DNA of 64,000 nt from Aquabacterium fontiphilum. GTDB lineage: Bacteria > Pseudomonadota > Gammaproteobacteria > Burkholderiales > Burkholderiaceae_C. The translations under genes were made by a program, and so were the position numbers. Below, piece by piece: positions 36,363 through 46,987 of the stretch (positions are counted from its first letter, which is position 1; every line of letters starts with the position of its first letter). Below the pieces are notes generated by a model that was not told the DNA's origin, did not search any database, and saw only the letters and a program-made list of their open reading frames with translations. The stretch spans positions 62,001-126,000 of the forward strand of contig NZ_JAAAPN010000012.1 in the NCBI RefSeq assembly GCF_009909205.1. The letters run 5' to 3'.

Positions 36363-36387
36363 AGGCGCACCCGCTCGCGCGTCAGGC

Positions 36388-37572
36388 TCAGACGCGCTCG
36401 ATCACCATCGCGATGCCCTGACCGCCGCCGATGCACATCGTGATCAGCGCATAGCGGCCACCGGTGCGCTGCAGCTCATACAGGGCCTTGGTGACCAAGA
36501 TGGCGCCCGTGGCGCCCACAGGGTGGCCCAGCGAGATGCCCGAACCGTTCGGGTTGGTCTTCTCGTTGGGGAAGCCCATTTCCTTGGACACCGCGCAGGC
36601 CTGTGCGGCAAAAGCTTCGTTGGACTCGATCAGGTCCAGATCCGACACCTTCAGGCCAGCCTTCTCCAGCGCCAGCTTCGAGGCAGGCACCGGGCCGATG
36701 CCCATGTACTCCGGCTCGACACCCGCATGGGCATAGGACACCAGGCGGGCCAGGGGCTTCAGGCCCAGTGCCTTGGCCTTGTCGGCGCTGGCCATCACCA
36801 CGGCGGCGGCGCCGTCGTTCAGGGTCGAGGCGTTGCCTGCGGTGACGGTACCTTCTTCCTTCTTGAACGCCGGCTTCATCTTGGCGAGGGTGTCCACACT
36901 GGTGTCGGCCTTGACGCCTTCATCGGTGTCGAACAGCACCACGCCCTTGCGGGTCTTGAGCTCGACGGGGACGATCTGCTCCTTGAAGCGGCCCGCCTCA
37001 ATGGCGGCGGCGGCGCGTTGTTGCGACTGGGTCGCGTAGGCGTCTTGCTGCTCACGGGTGATGCCGTGGCGAGCGGCCACGTTCTCGGCGGTGATGCCCA
37101 TGTGGATGTTCAGGCGTGGGTCGTGCAGGGCGCCCAGCATGAAGTCCAGCATCTTGACGTCGCCCATGCGGGCACCCCAGCGGTTGGAGGTGACCAGATA
37201 AGCACCACGGCTCATCGACTCGGCACCGGCGCCGATGGCCACATCGCAGTCGCCCAGCAGGATGGCCTGGGCAGCCGACACCACGGCCTGCAAGCCGGAG
37301 CCGCACAGACGGTTGACGTTGAACGCGGGCGCCTCTTGCGGCACGCCGGCATTGAGCGCGGCCACGCGGCTCAGGTAGGCGTCTTGCGGGATGGTGGGGA
37401 TCACGTTGCCGACCACGACGTGGCCGACGTCCTGGGGCGCGACACCGGCACGCTCCAGGGCGGTCTTGATGACCAGAGCACCCAGGTCGGCGGGTGGGAT
37501 GTCTTTGAGCGAGCCGCCGTAGCTGCCGATGGCGGTGCGGGCTGCACCAACGAATACGACTTCACGAGTCAT
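36388..37572 (-). CDS. bktB: Acetyl-CoA C-acyltransferase (beta-ketothiolase)
   Basis: This 394-residue thiolase condenses or cleaves acyl-CoAs. The nucleophilic Cys is in NRLCGSGLQAVVSA (about residue 90), the His in NGSGISLGHPVGATG and the second Cys in CIGGGQG. From memory it is very similar to BktB of Cupriavidus, the thiolase supplying 3-ketovaleryl-CoA and acetoacetyl-CoA for polyhydroxyalkanoates, and so is likely a biosynthetic/degradative thiolase. The ATG at 37572 follows GGAG; the open frame extends further without support. Confidence 0.93.
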   Translation of the reverse strand: MTREVVFVGAARTAIGSYGGSLKDIPPADLGALVIKTALERAGVAPQDVGHVVVGNVIPTIPQDAYLSRVAALNAGVPQEAPAFNVNRLCGSGLQAVVSAAQAILLGDCDVAIGAGAESMSRGAYLVTSNRWGARMGDVKMLDFMLGALHDPRLNIHMGITAENVAARHGITREQQDAYATQSQQRAAAAIEAGRFKEQIVPVELKTRKGVVLFDTDEGVKADTSVDTLAKMKPAFKKEEGTVTAGNASTLNDGAAAVVMASADKAKALGLKPLARLVSYAHAGVEPEYMGIGPVPASKLALEKAGLKVSDLDLIESNEAFAAQACAVSKEMGFPNEKTNPNGSGISLGHPVGATGAILVTKALYELQRTGGRYALITMCIGGGQGIAMVIERV

Positions 37573-37700
37573 GGAGGTTCTCCGATGGGGTAGGGGGTGG
37601 GCCACGCGCTCACCCATTCTGGCTGGAATCCTTGTCAAATTATCGCCGCATCGGGGACGCTTCGCTTGGAACTGGATCAAATCCTGTCAATTTGGGCAAA

Positions 37701-37712
37701 TGTAATTACAAT
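37701..37712 (+). promoter_or_regulatory. Palindrome overlapping a -10 box in the bktB/DapB-like intergenic region
   Basis: TGTAATTACA (37701-37710) is a perfect 10-bp palindrome and overlaps a TACAAT -10 candidate (37707-37712), 35 bp before the DapB-like gene. A TGTCAA at 37685-37690 (16 bp upstream) could be the -35. It is likely an operator plus promoter. Confidence 0.5.
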
Positions 37713-37746
37713 CGGCCCCCCTGCAACCGGAAAAAGGTGGGCAAGC

Positions 37747-38580
37747 ATGACCGCTCAACGCGCCGATCGACAGACACGGCTGCGCATCGGACTGATGGGC
37801 CTGGGCCGCATCGGCTCGCTGGTGGCCGGCGAGCTGGCCGCAGCCGACGACATGGACCTGTGCTGGGCTGTACGTCGCACGGGGGACGGCGATGCTCGCC
37901 CATCTGGCCTGGCTCCGGAGGTGGCCGTGACCACGGCGGCCGAGTGGAGCCCCGGGTTCTTGCGGGAACACCCCGTTGATGTGGTGATCGATTTTTCGCA
38001 CGCCTCGGCCGCGCGCCATTACCCGATGCTGGCACAAGCCGGCTGTCGGATCGTCTCGGCCATCTCTCACTACGGCCCCGAAGCGCAGCCCTTCCTGGCG
38101 GCTGCTGCACGACATGCAGCGGTGCTGCACTCGCCCAACATCACCTTGGGCATCAATTTTGTGCTGGTGGCCTCGAGGCTGATGCAGCGGCTTGCGCCCC
38201 ATGCCGACATCGAGGTGGTGGAGGAGCACTTCCGGGGCCAGCCAGAGACCTCGGGCACGGCGCTCAAGCTGGCCCAGGCTCTCGGCCTGGACCCGACTCG
38301 TCAAGTCAACTCCATCCGCGTGGGCGGCATCGTGGGGCGGCATGAGGTGATCTTCGGCCTGCCGAACCAGACGATCCGCCTCACCCATGAAAGCATCAGC
38401 GGCAAAGCCTTCGGCCAGGGCGCCATGTTTGCCGCCCGATGGCTGGCCGCTCAGCGGCCGGGGCGCTACACCATGGAAGAGGCTGTGCGCAGCACCTTCG
38501 CCGCCACGCTCGCAGACGATCTGGCCGCCGCGACGCCTGCTCCGGGCGGGGGGCGAGTCAGGTGGTCGTCTGCGGCGTGA
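37747..38580 (+). CDS. DapB-like reductase with altered catalytic motif
   Basis: This 277-residue Rossmann protein resembles 4-hydroxy-tetrahydrodipicolinate reductase: N-terminal IGLMGLGRIGSLVAGEL, VVIDFSHASAARHY, the NITLGINFVLV region and the C-terminal SGTALKLAQAL. In E. coli DapB the active site is EAHHRHK-x-D; here it reads EEHFRGQ, so the His is kept but the catalytic Lys is a Gln. It may therefore reduce a different imine, as 2,4-diaminopentanoate dehydrogenase-type relatives do. The housekeeping dapB is expected elsewhere. It stands alone, convergent with the AraC regulator. Confidence 0.8.
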   Translation: MTAQRADRQTRLRIGLMGLGRIGSLVAGELAAADDMDLCWAVRRTGDGDARPSGLAPEVAVTTAAEWSPGFLREHPVDVVIDFSHASAARHYPMLAQAGCRIVSAISHYGPEAQPFLAAAARHAAVLHSPNITLGINFVLVASRLMQRLAPHADIEVVEEHFRGQPETSGTALKLAQALGLDPTRQVNSIRVGGIVGRHEVIFGLPNQTIRLTHESISGKAFGQGAMFAARWLAAQRPGRYTMEEAVRSTFAATLADDLAAATPAPGGGRVRWSSAA

Positions 38581-39649
38581 TGCGGCCGGTAGCGGCCAGG
38601 GCGGGGCGTTTCTGGGCCTGCCCCGGTGTCTGTCCGGTCCAACGCTTGAAAGCGCTGTGAAAGCTCGACTGGCTGGCAAAACCCAGCTTGAGCGCCACCT
38701 CGGTCAGCGTGTGGCGCCCCTCACCCATGAGCAACACGGCCTGCTGGTGACGCACGCGGTCATGAAGAGCACGAAAGCTCAGCCCGGCGGCCTCCAGACG
38801 GTGCTGCAGCGTCCGTGCGGGCAGGCCCAGCGCGCCGGCCACCGCGTCGAGCGTGGCCGTGCCGGCCTCCAGCCGATCCAGGATCTGACGCTCCACCAGG
38901 TGAAGAAAGCTGCCTGATTCCGCGTGCAGGCTGCGCATCCGATCGGACAGTTGCGCCCGCAGCATGGCCTGGACGCCGTGATCGCCACGAGAAATGGCCA
39001 GGCCCGCGTAGTGGCCCGGGCCACTCATGCGGCTGCGCAGCGCGCCGTAGTGCACAGCGCCACCGAACGTCTGGGCCACCCGCGCCATCCGGGCAGGCGT
39101 CGGCGCCGGGCCGGTGAACTCGACATCGAACGCAAGTTCGGCATGCTGTGACAGCCAGCGCGCGTGCCACGCGATGGTGGCCAGCGTCAGCCGCTCCAGG
39201 TCGGCACTGGGGCACGGGCCCAGCGGCTGCAGGCTCAGTTCGAAGCGCTGATCCTCCAGCGTGGCGTGCAGCACATACACATCGTTGAGCAGGCTGTAGA
39301 AGTGCGCCAGCGCCTCGGTCGCTTCGCGCAGATCGCGGCTGGCCATCGTGATGAAGCCCAGCGGCCCGGTGTCCCACGGTTTGACGAACTCGGCGAGGTC
39401 GAGCGCCAGATCCAGGTCTGGGTGGCTATCGGCGAGCGCGACTTCGGCATGGCGCAGCAGGGCTTCCCAGGCTTCGACCGGCTGACGCATGTCTTCCGTC
39501 AGGGTGGCCAGCGCGGCCAGTGTGGTGGGCGCGAAGACGTGGTCGGGCGTGACGCCCAGCTGCTGCAGGCATGCAGGCAGCACCTGCAGGTAGCCGGGGT
39601 GCAGGCTGCAGGACGCCGTGGTGGTGGGCGATGTGATGGTGCCGCGCAT
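38558..39649 (-). CDS. AraC-family transcriptional regulator
   Basis: This 363-residue regulator has an N-terminal arabinose-binding-like domain (OruR/ArgR-type, about 40-230) and a C-terminal AraC helix-turn-helix pair (LDAVAGALGLPARTLQHRLEAAG, and HTLTEVALKLGFASQSSFHSAFKRW). It is divergent from the pectinacetylesterase-family gene, 219 bp between starts. Its 3' end overlaps the end of the DapB-like gene by 23 bp (convergent). Confidence 0.92.
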   Translation of the reverse strand: MRGTITSPTTTASCSLHPGYLQVLPACLQQLGVTPDHVFAPTTLAALATLTEDMRQPVEAWEALLRHAEVALADSHPDLDLALDLAEFVKPWDTGPLGFITMASRDLREATEALAHFYSLLNDVYVLHATLEDQRFELSLQPLGPCPSADLERLTLATIAWHARWLSQHAELAFDVEFTGPAPTPARMARVAQTFGGAVHYGALRSRMSGPGHYAGLAISRGDHGVQAMLRAQLSDRMRSLHAESGSFLHLVERQILDRLEAGTATLDAVAGALGLPARTLQHRLEAAGLSFRALHDRVRHQQAVLLMGEGRHTLTEVALKLGFASQSSFHSAFKRWTGQTPGQAQKRPALAATGRITPQTTT

Positions 39650-39868
39650 GGGCGATTTGTACCGCGCTTGATGCCACGCGCGGTGGAAACCCTGGTGACA
39701 GACGCACTGGGGCTTTCCCGCGGTTGGGCCTGATTTCAGGCCGTTGGCCACGCCGTTTGCGCGTGTCAGTAAAAGCCTTGCGCCCACGCGAAAGACGGGC
39801 AGCCGGTCGCCTCGAAGAATGCCCCTGCAGCTTGCGCTGCCCATTTCACAACCGCGTGAGGAACAACC

Positions 39869-41152
39869 ATGAAACTGTCGACTGTTGTGCGCGCCGCCGG
39901 TCAGGCGCTGGCCTTGTCCCTGGCCTGGCCCATGCTGGCTCAGGCTTCCACGGCCTATCTCAAATGGGTGCCTGTGCAGGCGCCGGTGGCCAGCGGTGCC
40001 AGCTGCGGCAATGGCACGCCCTATCACTTCTTCGTGAACCGGGCGATCGGCACGCGCAAGACGCTGATCTACTTTGAAGGCGGCGGTGCATGCTGGCAGC
40101 AGCGTGAGTGTCTGGGCAAGGGCAAGTTCTCCGAGGTGGCGACCAATCCCGACGGGGTGCCCGCGAATTACCTCAGTCAGGTCAACCTGGCAGCCTTTGG
40201 CATGGTGTCGCCGATGATCTGGCGCTTGAGTCCACTGACCCGCACGGTGACACAAAGCTGGAATCTGGTTTATGTCCCTTACTGCACGGGCGATGTGCAC
40301 ACAGGCAACGCTGTGGGTGTATACGGCGACCAGACGCCGAGCAGTCCCCTGACGTACTACCACCGTGGCCACGTCAACGCACAGCAAGTGGCCAAGTGGG
40401 TGGCGGCCAACCTGCCTTCGGATGAACTGCTGGTCAGCGGCTTCTCTGCGGGCTCCACAGGGGCCACGGCCAACTATGCAATGGTGCGCGACACGGTCCG
40501 TCCTGCGCGGGCCTCGATGCTGAACGATGCGGGCCCGCTGTTCCCTGCACCCCAGTCCAGCACCGCCGAACAGCATCCCTCGCTGCCTCTGCACAACCGG
40601 ATTCGCCAGGCCTGGGGTTTGGACCGGCCCGGTGGCGTGCTGACCAACCTGCTGTCACGCTACCCGCAGATGGAGCCCGTGCGCAGCGATCTGGGCGCCA
40701 TCAACAATGCACTGGCAAGGCAGTTCCCGCAAGACCGCTTCGGCTATGCCGTGATGCAGCAGGATGGCGTGTTCTCCACCTTCTCGTACCGCCTGTTCAA
40801 CCCGGACATCGCAGGCATCACCGACACCCGTCAACGTGACGCCGCTTACAACAAGCTGTGGCGCAAGGACCTGGCCAACTGGACGGCCCAGCTCGATCAG
40901 AGCCCCAACATCGGCTATTACGTGCCGCTGTTCCGCCCCTTGATCAAGTCGCACACGCTGACCACGCTCGACTACGCCGGCACGGCCATCGAGGACCAGG
41001 GCCACCGCTCCATCGAGACCTTCATTCAGAACACCCTGGACCGCAGCAAGCCACCCATCCGTGCCGTCGAACGCGATCAGGTCAGCGACTACTTTCGCCC
41101 CGCAGACGGGATTCAGTGGCTGATCTTCCTGTTCCAGGATCTGTTTGTCTGA
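39869..41152 (+). CDS. Secreted pectinacetylesterase-family hydrolase
   Basis: This 427-residue exported protein has a signal peptide (cleavage after MLAQA) and belongs to the pectinacetylesterase/Notum group: a YFEGGGACW oxyanion motif near residue 72, YCTGDVHTGN, and the nucleophile motif GFSAGSTGA. In proteobacteria the substrate is probably an acyl ester rather than pectin. GAGGA precedes the ATG. It is 12 bp upstream of a lipase-like gene, so the two are probably co-transcribed, and both may answer to the divergent AraC regulator. Confidence 0.85.
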   Translation: MKLSTVVRAAGQALALSLAWPMLAQASTAYLKWVPVQAPVASGASCGNGTPYHFFVNRAIGTRKTLIYFEGGGACWQQRECLGKGKFSEVATNPDGVPANYLSQVNLAAFGMVSPMIWRLSPLTRTVTQSWNLVYVPYCTGDVHTGNAVGVYGDQTPSSPLTYYHRGHVNAQQVAKWVAANLPSDELLVSGFSAGSTGATANYAMVRDTVRPARASMLNDAGPLFPAPQSSTAEQHPSLPLHNRIRQAWGLDRPGGVLTNLLSRYPQMEPVRSDLGAINNALARQFPQDRFGYAVMQQDGVFSTFSYRLFNPDIAGITDTRQRDAAYNKLWRKDLANWTAQLDQSPNIGYYVPLFRPLIKSHTLTTLDYAGTAIEDQGHRSIETFIQNTLDRSKPPIRAVERDQVSDYFRPADGIQWLIFLFQDLFV

Positions 41153-41164
41153 CCAGAGGCCATC

Positions 41165-42148
41165 ATGACCGCTCATCCGCTGTTTGCGACGGCTCCCATG
41201 ACGATTCCCCGCAGCTTGCCAGCGCTGCCGCCCGCGCTGCGTGCACGTGACGGCTTGCTGTTGCATCGACAGAATTGGCCCTTGTCCGAGCCTCTCGGAA
41301 CGGTGGTGCTGGTGCACGGCATCGCCGAGCATTCGGGCCGCTATGCGCATGTGGCGCGTCAGCTTCAGATGTGGGGCTGGCAGGTGGCCGCGTACGACCA
41401 ACGCGGCCATGGCCGCTCCGGTGGCCCGCGCGGTGTGCTGCGTCGGGAGGACGATCTGCTCGCCGATGTGGCCACGGTGATTGCGCAGGTCCGTCAGGAG
41501 GCAGGCTGCGGGCCGTTGGTGCTGATGGGGCACAGCATGGGCGGGCTGGTGGCCGGTGCCCACGTGCAGCGCTTGCAGGCGGGCCTTGCACCGTCCCACA
41601 GCGACGTCGATGCGCTGGTGATGCTGTCACCAGCACTGGATGTGTCTGGCTCGGCGCCACGCCTGCTGGAGCGTGCCTTGCCCTGGCTGGCCAAGGCGGT
41701 GCCCGGTCTGACCATACAGGCCCGCTTCGATCCGGCCGGCATCTGCCGCGACCCGGAAGTCGTGCGCGCCTATCTGGACGATCCCCTGGTGCATGACCGC
41801 ATCAGTGTGCGGTTGGGGTATTTCATTCAGGCCACAGGCGTCCTGGTTCGGGCCGCCGCATCCGCATGGGTGAAGCCGACGCTGCTGTTGTACGCGGGCG
41901 CAGATCGCATCGTGCAGCCGCGTGGGAGCGCGCATTTTGCGCAAGGGGCAGCGCCGGCCGTGGTGGCGCACTGCTTTGCTGACATGGCGCACGAGCTTCA
42001 CAATGAACCGGATCAGGCCTGCATGATGGCCCACTTGCAACGTTGGCTGGGCGCGTGGCACGGCGTGTATGCCGCGCGCGTCGCCGCCACAGTGGGGCCC
42101 CACGGCCCGGGGCCGCATCACCGCGGCAACAGCGCCGCGGCGGCCTGA
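41165..42148 (+). CDS. Alpha/beta hydrolase (monoacylglycerol-lipase-like)
   Basis: This 327-residue protein of the Hydrolase_4/S33 group has HGIAEHSGRY, the DQRGHGRSGGPRG segment typical of monoacylglycerol lipases, the nucleophile elbow GHSMGG, Asp in YAGADRIV and a His in FADMAHELHNE. It probably cleaves monoglycerides or lysophospholipids. It overlaps the end of the leftward eda gene (42118-42148) at the 3' end. Confidence 0.88.
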   Translation: MTAHPLFATAPMTIPRSLPALPPALRARDGLLLHRQNWPLSEPLGTVVLVHGIAEHSGRYAHVARQLQMWGWQVAAYDQRGHGRSGGPRGVLRREDDLLADVATVIAQVRQEAGCGPLVLMGHSMGGLVAGAHVQRLQAGLAPSHSDVDALVMLSPALDVSGSAPRLLERALPWLAKAVPGLTIQARFDPAGICRDPEVVRAYLDDPLVHDRISVRLGYFIQATGVLVRAAASAWVKPTLLLYAGADRIVQPRGSAHFAQGAAPAVVAHCFADMAHELHNEPDQACMMAHLQRWLGAWHGVYAARVAATVGPHGPGPHHRGNSAAAA

Positions 42149-42758
42149 GCCAGTTGTGTGATGCGATCCCAGTCACCCTCGCGTACGGCTTCGGCCGGCG
42201 CCAGCCAGGAGCCGCCCACGCATGCCACGTTGGGCAAGGCGAGGTAGTCTGGCGCGTTGTCGGGCGAGATGCCACCGGTGGGGCAGAACACCGCCTCGGG
42301 GAAGGGGCCGCCAAAGGCCTTGAGCATGGGCATGCCACCGGCTTGCTGGGCCGGGAAGAACTTGAAGCGCGAAAAGCCTGCGTCCATGGCCGACATCAGT
42401 TCCGACGCGGTGGCCACACCGGGCAGCAGGGGCATGGGCGCATGGGGGGCAGCATCGAGCAGGCGGGGCGTCAGGCCCGGCGAGACGCCCAGGCGTGCGC
42501 CCGCTCGGGCGGCCGCATCCCACTGTTCGGGGGTGGTGATGGTGCCCGCGGCCACGATGGCATCGGGCACCTGACGCGCCAGCAAGGTGATCACCTCCAG
42601 TGCATTGGGCGTACGCAGCGTCACTTCCAGCACGCGCACCCCGCCGGCCAGCAGCGCACGCGCCAGCGGCACGGCGTCGTCGGTGCGTTCGATCACCAGG
42701 ACCGGGATGACCGGCCCGCTGCGCAGCGCGCCATCGATCAGCTGGGTGTGTTCCGGGC

Positions 42759-42762
<4 letters not shown>
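42118..42762 (-). CDS. eda: KDPG/KHG aldolase
   Basis: This 214-residue class-I aldolase cleaves 2-keto-3-deoxy-6-phosphogluconate to pyruvate and glyceraldehyde 3-phosphate. It has [15 protein letters not shown], the [11 protein letters not shown] segment and the Schiff-base Lys in FKFFPAQ. ATG 42762 overlaps the edd stop (ATGA), and GGAG precedes it, making this start better than one 12 bp upstream. Confidence 0.94.
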
Positions 42763-44588
<1,826 letters not shown>

Positions 44589-44695
44589 GGCGTGCGAAGG
44601 TGGCGAGCCCCACTGCAAAGGGGGGCTGGCAGTGGATGGGAGGGCAGGATCATTATGATGGGACGATGTGAACCCGATGTCTGCAGCGTGGCCCC

Positions 44696-45469
44696 ATGAG
44701 CACAAGGGAGTTGGGACAGTTGATCTCGCACACCGCTACCGATCCTGCCCGCCTGGCACAGGATCTGGCCGATTTCGTCGCTGCGCGGCTGCGCGAAGGG
44801 CTGGCTGCGCGCGGCACTGCGCTGCTGGTGGTTTCGGGTGGCAGCACACCCGTGCCGTTCTTTCAGGCGCTGTCCCAGGTGGCGCTGGACTGGTCGCGCG
44901 TGACCGTGACCCTGGCTGATGAACGCTGGCTGCCGCACGATCATGCCGACAGCAATGCGGGTCTGGTGCGTCGGCACCTGTTGCAGGGGCCTGCCGCATC
45001 GGCGCGCTGGGTGCCGCTGGGACAGGGAAGGGGCGACCCGGCGCTGGCCTGGCCCGCCGTTGAGGCCGCGCTGGCGCAGGCGCCGTGGCCGGCCGATGTG
45101 GTGGTGCTGGGCATGGGGGCAGATGGCCATACGGCGTCGCTGTTTCCTGGCGCGCCGGGTCTGGCTGAGGCGCTCGATGCCGGCTGCACTCACCGCTGTC
45201 AGGTGGTTCCCGCACCGGCCCCACCCAATGTGCCGGTGGACCGCATCACGCTGACGGCGCGTGCGCTGCTGGACGCGCGCACGCTGGTGCTGCACACGAC
45301 GGGCGCGGCCAAGCGCGCCTTGGTGGCGCAGGCCATGGATGGGCTCGGCAGCGCGGGTGGGGCAGGGGCTGCAGGCTCCGGCGCCGATCTGGCTGCTGTC
45401 ATGGCCTGCCCGGTCCGGCTGGTGCTGTGGCAGACCGGGGTCCCTTGCCACCTGTTTCATGCGGACTGA
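44696..45469 (+). CDS. pgl: 6-phosphogluconolactonase
   Basis: This 257-residue DevB-type enzyme hydrolyses 6-phosphogluconolactone. Visible signatures are [49 protein letters not shown] and [12 protein letters not shown]. It starts 107 bp from the divergent edd and ends 5 bp before the glk ATG, making pgl-glk one operon. Together with edd-eda it gives most of the Entner-Doudoroff path; zwf is not in the window. Confidence 0.94.
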   Translation: MSTRELGQLISHTATDPARLAQDLADFVAARLREGLAARGTALLVVSGGSTPVPFFQALSQVALDWSRVTVTLADERWLPHDHADSNAGLVRRHLLQGPAASARWVPLGQGRGDPALAWPAVEAALAQAPWPADVVVLGMGADGHTASLFPGAPGLAEALDAGCTHRCQVVPAPAPPNVPVDRITLTARALLDARTLVLHTTGAAKRALVAQAMDGLGSAGGAGAAGSGADLAAVMACPVRLVLWQTGVPCHLFHAD

Positions 45470-45474
45470 GGCCG

Positions 45475-46443
45475 ATGCACTACCCGAAACTGCTCGGTGA
45501 CATCGGTGGCACGAACGTGCGGCTGGCGCTTCAGGTCGAGCCGGCGGGGCCCATCACCCACATCGAAACGCTGCGGCTGGCCGATCACATCGGCCCGCTG
45601 GAGGCGATCACGGCTTACCTGCAGCAGCAAGGCGCCTGGGAGGGCGCACTGCGTCCGCGCTCGGGCTGTCTGGGCATGGCCTGTCCCGTGCTGGGCGATG
45701 CGATCCAGATGATCAATGCGCCATGGGCCTTCTCGACCGAGGCGCTGCGCCAGGCTTTGGGCCTGAGCAGCCTGCGCATTCTCAATGACTTCACCGCGCT
45801 GGCGCTGGCGCTGCCGGCGCTCCCTCCTCAGGATCTGCGCCAGGTGGGCGGCGGCAGCGTGCAACCCGGGATGGCCAAGGCGCTGCTGGGAGCGGGCACG
45901 GGGCTGGGGGTTTCGGGCCTGATCCCTGGCCCCCTGGTACAGGGTGAGCCGGTGTGGGTGCCGATTGCGGGCGAGGGCGGCCACGTGAGCCTGCCTGCCT
46001 GCGACGAAGACGAGGCGCGGCTGATCGCGGCGCTGCGGGTGCGCTTCGGCCACGTTTCGGCCGAGCGGGTGCTCTCGGGCTCGGGCCTGGTGCTGCTGTA
46101 CGAGACGCACGCGCGGCTTGCGGGCGTCACGCCTGAGCGGCTCAGTCCAGCCGAGGTGGCCGATCGCGCGCTCGGTGGCCATTGCCCGTGGTGCCGCGCG
46201 GCACTTGACAGCTTCTGCTCCTTCATGGGTACCGTGGCCGCCAATCTGGCGGTCACGTTGGGCGCGCAGGGCGGGCTGTACATCGGCGGTGGCATCGTGC
46301 CGCGGCTGGGCGCCTTCTTCGAGCAGTCGGGTTTCCGGGCGCGCTTCAATGACAAGGGGCGCTACACGGCTTATCTGTCTGCCATCCCCGTGTTCGTGAT
46401 CCACGCGCCTTATCCGGCGCTCGTGGGCGCCAGCCGGGCCTGA
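45475..46443 (+). CDS. glk: Glucokinase
   Basis: This 322-residue ROK-independent (bacterial Glk) kinase phosphorylates glucose. Motifs are LLGDIGGTNVRLAL, the ILNDFTALALALP catalytic-Asp region, GAGTGLGVSGL, GEGGHVSLP and the C-terminal GGIVPRL. It begins 5 bp after pgl. The ATG at 45475 gives the normal N-terminus; a longer frame begins upstream inside pgl. Confidence 0.94.
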   Translation: MHYPKLLGDIGGTNVRLALQVEPAGPITHIETLRLADHIGPLEAITAYLQQQGAWEGALRPRSGCLGMACPVLGDAIQMINAPWAFSTEALRQALGLSSLRILNDFTALALALPALPPQDLRQVGGGSVQPGMAKALLGAGTGLGVSGLIPGPLVQGEPVWVPIAGEGGHVSLPACDEDEARLIAALRVRFGHVSAERVLSGSGLVLLYETHARLAGVTPERLSPAEVADRALGGHCPWCRAALDSFCSFMGTVAANLAVTLGAQGGLYIGGGIVPRLGAFFEQSGFRARFNDKGRYTAYLSAIPVFVIHAPYPALVGASRA

Positions 46444-46488
46444 CGCGTCAGCGTGAGCGGCCCGGGCGGGCTTCAGGGGCGCTGCGCC

Positions 46489-46944
46489 TCAATGCGTGGC
46501 GCGCTGGCGGGCCTCGAGCCGGGCCATGAACGCGGCGGGGACGGGCGTCACCTTCTTGCCGCCGTCCGGGCCATCGCCCACGAACACCACGCCGGTCTTG
46601 CCGCGGGCGACCTCACGGCCGGTCTGCTTGTCCTGCAGCCGGAAGACGAGGTCGAAGCCGTAGCGGTTGAAATCGGCCGGCACCATGTCGACCTGCATGG
46701 TTTCGCCATAGAAGGCCTCGGATTTGTACTGGGCCATCATGTCGCCCACCACGATGGTCAGCCCTTCGATGTCCAGCTCGCCCACATAGCCCAGCCAGCG
46801 GAAAAAGCGCAGCCGCGCCTCGGAGACCAGCGTCAGCAGTTGGGCGTTGTCGAGGTGGCCGCCCTGGTTGACGTGGCTGATGTAGATGGGAATGTCGGTC
46901 GAGAACAGGAACTGCGCTGGCAGGTCGAACTGGATGCGGGCCAT
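46489..46944 (-). CDS. Thioesterase (4HBT/hot-dog family)
   Basis: This 151-residue hot-dog protein has the YISHVNQGGHLDNAQLLTLVSEAR segment, related to 4-hydroxybenzoyl-CoA thioesterase-type proteins, with YGETMQVDMVPADFNRYGFDLVFRL. It is probably an acyl-CoA thioesterase. It lies 43 bp beyond the desaturase stop on the same strand and may be co-transcribed. Start ATG 46944 (MARIQF) chosen. Confidence 0.84.
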   Translation of the reverse strand: MARIQFDLPAQFLFSTDIPIYISHVNQGGHLDNAQLLTLVSEARLRFFRWLGYVGELDIEGLTIVVGDMMAQYKSEAFYGETMQVDMVPADFNRYGFDLVFRLQDKQTGREVARGKTGVVFVGDGPDGGKKVTPVPAAFMARLEARQRATH

Positions 46945-46987
46945 GGATGGGGCGTGTACTGCTGCGAAAGCAGCCATCATAGGCCGG

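Noticed and set aside
39745..39760. Sigma-54-like sequence TGGCCACGCCGTTTGC before the pectinacetylesterase-family gene
   Set aside because: The GG and GC are 11 bp apart rather than the required 10.
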